A program made the position numbers and the translations under genes. A DNA stretch of 30,995 nt from a virus: positions 1 to 30,995 of the IMG/VR virus record IMGVR_UViG_3300021093_000252; one strand, given 5' to 3'. The notes beneath the pieces are model-generated. The model searched no databases, was not told the DNA's origin, and saw nothing but the letters and a program-made list of their open reading frames with translations. Below, piece by piece: positions 28,411 through 30,995 of the stretch. Within the stretch, counting starts at the first letter, position 1. Every line of letters starts with the position of its first letter.

Positions 28411-29448
28411 TTACATGTTACATCCACAAGAGTATCCATACTCGTTTGAGATCGGAACTTCTCCACACATTTGACATTCGTCATCTTCTGGATACATTCC
28501 GAACCAGCCGCTCTTTTCGTCATTCCACTCTTTTTCTGCCTGTCCTTGTGCATAATAGTTATGACCTCTTTCTCGACTCGCGAATGCTGCATCTTTAAAT
28601 ATTACTGATGCAAGCGCAGTTACCCCTAATGCTGCTGCTATTCCTCCACTGATAAACATTGCAGCCGGTACTATTCCCAATCCTGCAACTGCACCAGTAT
28701 AATTAATTATCTTATGAATGATCTTTCTGGCTTCGAATTCGTTCTTGTCCATTCCAAGTTGTTCATAATCTCTTTCTCTAGGATTAGACCCAAATTCAGC
28801 TTCCTCAAGCTCATCCTTAACCAGTTCACTGAACTCTTCAGGATTGTTTTCTAAATAATCTTTAAGTATTTGCTTTTCTCGATTGCTTAATTCATCGACC
28901 GCTTCTTCTGCTTGGGCAGAAACCTCCTCACCTTCTGATCCTTCTTCTTGAGAAAGATAATCTCCATGGATTCCCATTTCATCATCGGGATTAGATCCAT
29001 ATCCGCTATATGATTCATTCACAAATTGACTAAATCCTTTTACTAGAGAAAAACCTTCTTCTACTTTCTTCTTAGGGTTTGCACCGGCTTCTGGATTTCC
29101 TTCTTCAACATCATCCTCTTCGGATTCTTCAGTCTCTTCACCTTCAGTCTCTTCTTCCTCAGGCTCGTTCTCTTCTGTTTCTTCATCTTCCACTGGGGCA
29201 TTCATACCTTCAGTGTTTTGTGTTGAAAATGCAGGAGAACCCTCCTCTCCAGGCCCGGCCGGAGTAGCTTCATAGCTTCCAGAAACCGGTCGGTTTGGTC
29301 CTATTTGGGGTTGGTCATATGTCTCATCATCAAAGCCTTCTTCGAAATTTGAGGCAGCATTCGTTAGGTCATCTACGCTTGATGGTTCGTTGCTTGCGTT
29401 AGAATATTTATCAGAAAATTCTAAAAAATTTAAAACTCTACCTGGCAT
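28411..29448 (-). CDS. Acidic membrane protein with two targeting-like peptides and zinc-ribbon-like C-terminus
   Basis: The 345-residue protein is modular. Residues 1-16 (MPGRVLNFLEFSDKYS) form a targeting-like head. Residues 60-125 are extremely Glu-rich and disordered. Residues 133-147 (FSLVKGFSQFVNESY) are an internal copy of the targeting-like peptide with VNE|S. Residues 249-284 hold one or two hydrophobic segments (GAVAGLGIVPAAMFISGGIA, then AALGVTALASVIF), and the C-terminus carries CQMC (325-328) with CGC (341-343), suggesting a small metal site. G[AS]NP occurs three times (122, 151, 220). A GATAAATAA element lies 19 nt upstream. One reading is a precursor cut at the internal VNE site, delivering the membrane/zinc part into the head for later injection. 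No known family is recognised. Confidence 0.6.
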   Translation of the reverse strand: MPGRVLNFLEFSDKYSNASNEPSSVDDLTNAASNFEEGFDDETYDQPQIGPNRPVSGSYEATPAGPGEEGSPAFSTQNTEGMNAPVEDEETEENEPEEEETEGEETEESEEDDVEEGNPEAGANPKKKVEEGFSLVKGFSQFVNESYSGYGSNPDDEMGIHGDYLSQEEGSEGEEVSAQAEEAVDELSNREKQILKDYLENNPEEFSELVKDELEEAEFGSNPRERDYEQLGMDKNEFEARKIIHKIINYTGAVAGLGIVPAAMFISGGIAAALGVTALASVIFKDAAFASRERGHNYYAQGQAEKEWNDEKSGWFGMYPEDDECQMCGEVPISNEYGYSCGCNM

Positions 29449-29466
29449 TGTGTATAATTATTTTAG

Positions 29467-29475
29467 TTATTTATC
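29467..29475 (-). promoter_or_regulatory. Late-promoter-like 9-mer GATAAATAA
   Basis: Minus-strand GATAAATAAC 19 nt upstream of the ATG at 29448. The same GATAAATAACTAAAAT string also occurs before the 652-residue gene. Confidence 0.5.
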
Positions 29476-29525
29476 TTAAGCTGCTCTCCAGTTTAGATGA
29501 ATAGGTTTAAAAAAATAATAAGAAT

Positions 29526-29735
29526 ATGTCAATAAAAGTAACTGACGAACACAGAAAACACGAGTTAAGCTTGACTCCAGGAGGGTCTGAAGTAAAGACA
29601 GTATTAACGAATGGTAAAACTTTTATCTATGATAAGATAAAATATGTAAAAGGCTATTGTAGTCGCCTCATCAAGGATCCCAACGTTGTTGAGATCTGGG
29701 TAGACGATGAATTGTATTGGACAAGTAACAAATAA
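29526..29735 (+). CDS. Small hypothetical protein (69 aa)
   Basis: The 69-residue protein (MSIKVTDEHRKHELSLTPGG...) is basic and beta-rich, ending in VEIWVDDELYWTSNK. No motif is recognised. It begins a three-gene plus-strand unit (spacings 12 and 3 nt) that ends at a strong terminator, which supports it being real. Neither promoter string is clearly present before it; AT-rich sequence (AATAATAAGAAT) precedes the ATG. Confidence 0.55.
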   Translation: MSIKVTDEHRKHELSLTPGGSEVKTVLTNGKTFIYDKIKYVKGYCSRLIKDPNVVEIWVDDELYWTSNK

Positions 29736-29747
29736 AACACAATAAAT

Positions 29748-30137
29748 ATGACAGATGAAATGGAAAAGCTAATTGATCTCTATTATGAAGATTCAATTGA
29801 GTTAATGGACGGAAGACTGCTTACGTTTAAGCGTATTCCAAACCATAACTGCACTTACCGTAGAGCAGTAAGGGTTTCACTAGACGATCTTGAGACCGGC
29901 ACGATAACGGATTTAGGAATCTATTTTGATGCGCGTTGGGAGTTTACTTCACCAATGAATGAAAGAACTTTCTGGCTACTTGCAAAGTCAAGTCAGCCAC
30001 AGTTTATGGAGATCTTTGACCGCATGCGAATGAGGATTCCTGGAAGAGAATTTCATGCGTATCGAATGAGAGCTAAGCAGATATCTGAATACGCTTCATC
30101 TAGCATCGATCGTTTAACCCAAATCTTTAAAAACTAG
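29748..30137 (+). CDS. Hypothetical protein (129 aa)
   Basis: The 129-residue protein (MTDEMEKLIDLYYEDSIELM...) has a mixed N-terminal half with paired Cys/His absent and a basic helical C-terminal half (RMRMRIPGREFHAYRMRAKQ). It is not recognised. It is the middle gene of the 29526-30407 unit, 3 nt before the next gene. The basic tail could bind nucleic acid, but this is speculation. Confidence 0.55.
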   Translation: MTDEMEKLIDLYYEDSIELMDGRLLTFKRIPNHNCTYRRAVRVSLDDLETGTITDLGIYFDARWEFTSPMNERTFWLLAKSSQPQFMEIFDRMRMRIPGREFHAYRMRAKQISEYASSSIDRLTQIFKN

Positions 30138-30140
30138 ATT

Positions 30141-30407
30141 ATGGGAAGATACATTACCGTCTATAAGGAAGTAGGTGTAGAAATAACGTTTGATGACGTG
30201 ATGGAATACATCACAGAGTATGCGTCAGATTCTGAATTGCAAGACATTCGAAACGAAGTCAAACCGATAAGCACTGCTGAGTTCAATAACAGTGTTGATG
30301 GATCGTATATCATAGAAGAGAAGAAGATCTTACTGATTAGAGCCGCAAATAAGTACACTCTTGAAGAGCTTGAACAGAGGTTGGGAAACAAGTTTGATTT
30401 AGCATAA
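30141..30407 (+). CDS. Hypothetical protein (88 aa)
   Basis: The 88-residue acidic protein (MGRYITVYKEVGVEITFDDV...) starts with a strand pair and continues in helices (MEYITEYASDSELQDIRNEV). Short phage proteins with a 'Y-x-x-Y-x-E-V-x-V-x-x-x-D' opening are common and uncharacterised. It is the last gene before the terminator at 30417. Confidence 0.55.
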   Translation: MGRYITVYKEVGVEITFDDVMEYITEYASDSELQDIRNEVKPISTAEFNNSVDGSYIIEEKKILLIRAANKYTLEELEQRLGNKFDLA

Positions 30408-30416
30408 AATAAAAAA

Positions 30417-30437
30417 GCCGAGCGTGGCTCGGCTTTT
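30417..30437 (+). terminator. Rho-independent terminator, probably bidirectional
   Basis: The perfect stem GCCGAGC/GCTCGGC with loop GTG is preceded by A6 and followed by T4. It can stop transcription of the plus-strand unit and of the minus-strand gene coming from the right. From here to 30603 the sequence is very AT-rich, with no gene seen. Confidence 0.9.
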
Positions 30438-30603
30438 AAATCCTTTATTATCTTTTACTACTTTTTTTAATACTTCTATTTTTATTATTTTTTTTGTTTA
30501 TTTTTATAAATATTAACTAATAATTCTTATTTCATTTTCAGTTTTAATAACCATTTTATTACCACAAGAAAGTATTGATTTTATCACCACTTACAAAATA
30601 TTT

Positions 30604-30995
30604 CTATACCCAATTTTTTCCATTCCAATATTCAAAACCAGGTAATAATGACTTATAATTGAAAACGTCATAAAAATCTGTTATGTATAGATAATCAAAT
30701 TTACCTAAAAATCTCTGCAAAAGATAGTGATAAGATAATGTGCCGTAAGATTTTTTTGATTTTGTATGATTCATGACTGAAAATAACAACTGGTCTTCAA
30801 TATACAAAATTCTACCCCAAAAAATGTCATCAAAATAAAAATCTTCATAGTGTCCTGATTTATACCATTCAATTCCTATTGGTTTTTTAATTTCAGTATT
30901 ATTAGTGACTTTCGATATTTTTAGTTTTTTTAATTCATCGATTCGTCTTGGTGATATTTTTTTTATTTTGAGTCTCGAGGATTTTGTTTGGTACC
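30604..30995 (-). CDS. Partial AT-rich hypothetical gene (N-terminus outside window)
   Basis: The frame is open from the right edge of the window to TAG at 30604-30606 (about 130 codons), so this is the C-terminal end of a larger protein. It is basic at first (LKIKKISPRRIDELKKLKIS) and then aromatic-rich (HYEDFYFDDIFWGRI, FDYLYITDFYDVF, FEYWNGKNWV). Base composition is much more AT-rich than the other phage genes, resembling the two homing endonuclease genes, so it may be a recent acquisition. No motif is recognised. Confidence 0.55.
   Translation of the reverse strand, partial: YQTKSSRLKIKKISPRRIDELKKLKISKVTNNTEIKKPIGIEWYKSGHYEDFYFDDIFWGRILYIEDQLLFSVMNHTKSKKSYGTLSYHYLLQRFLGKFDYLYITDFYDVFNYKSLLPGFEYWNGKNWV

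Noticed and set aside
1-30995. tRNA genes, CRISPR arrays, insertion sequences and attachment sites
   Set aside because: By eye I found no cloverleaf-like gene in the gaps, no regularly spaced repeats, no transposase or integrase and no flanking direct repeats; most gaps are under 120 nt.

Overview
The window looks like part of the genome of a large, strictly lytic, T4-like myovirus, probably uncultured and possibly aquatic. Recognisable T4-type functions include a gp20-like portal, a gp4-like head-completion nuclease, gp25-like and gp53-like baseplate wedge proteins, a baseplate hub-like protein, family B DNA polymerase pieces (gp43), a gp61-like primase, a UvsW-like helicase and PhoH. No tRNA, rRNA, CRISPR array, integrase or lysogeny gene was seen. 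The host cannot be named from this sequence.

Layout. 1-3366 (minus): tail/baseplate genes (hub, gp53-like wedge, a 630-residue tail structural protein). 3412-10858 (minus): a large coiled-coil virion candidate, an HTH-metallophosphatase, a ligase/NMN-adenylyltransferase-like fusion, a Pro-rich virion candidate, a P-loop kinase and a HAD phosphatase. 10903-14613 (plus): a small virion candidate, a UvsY-sized coiled-coil protein, and a UvsW-like helicase gene split by an AT-rich HNH homing endonuclease gene. 14684-16349 (minus): a peptidoglycan-binding-like small protein, PhoH and an unknown protein. 16471-23965 (plus): a DNA polymerase split by a split intein with a free-standing VSR-like endonuclease gene between the halves, then primase, a small acidic protein, the head-completion nuclease, an unknown protein and the portal. 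24387-29448 (mostly minus): baseplate wedge, a neck/tail candidate, a run of small virion candidates, a retropepsin-like protease, a membrane GAF-like protein and a 345-residue acidic membrane protein. 29526-30407 (plus): three small unknown genes ending at a terminator. 30604-30995 (minus): the AT-rich end of an unknown gene running off the window.

Three themes stand out. (1) Two replication/recombination genes are fractured by homing endonucleases in different ways. The polymerase can be rebuilt by trans-splicing of intein halves. The helicase has no visible intein and carries an extra 7-nt out-of-frame insertion inside motif V. (2) At least ten proteins of otherwise unrelated type start with a short peptide like the T4 capsid-targeting sequence (MKTYQEFIAEA), often ending in a [FY][IV]NE-type site suited to a prohead protease. 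The phage seems to load a diverse internal-protein cargo into its head, including a protease-like and a peptidoglycan-binding-like protein. (3) Most of these genes, and few others, are preceded by the 9-mer [AG]ATAAATAA, which resembles the T4 late promoter TATAAATA. Some replication and other non-cargo genes instead follow a TAAGTATAA-type element. The window therefore appears to show two transcription classes, with the cargo genes in the late class.
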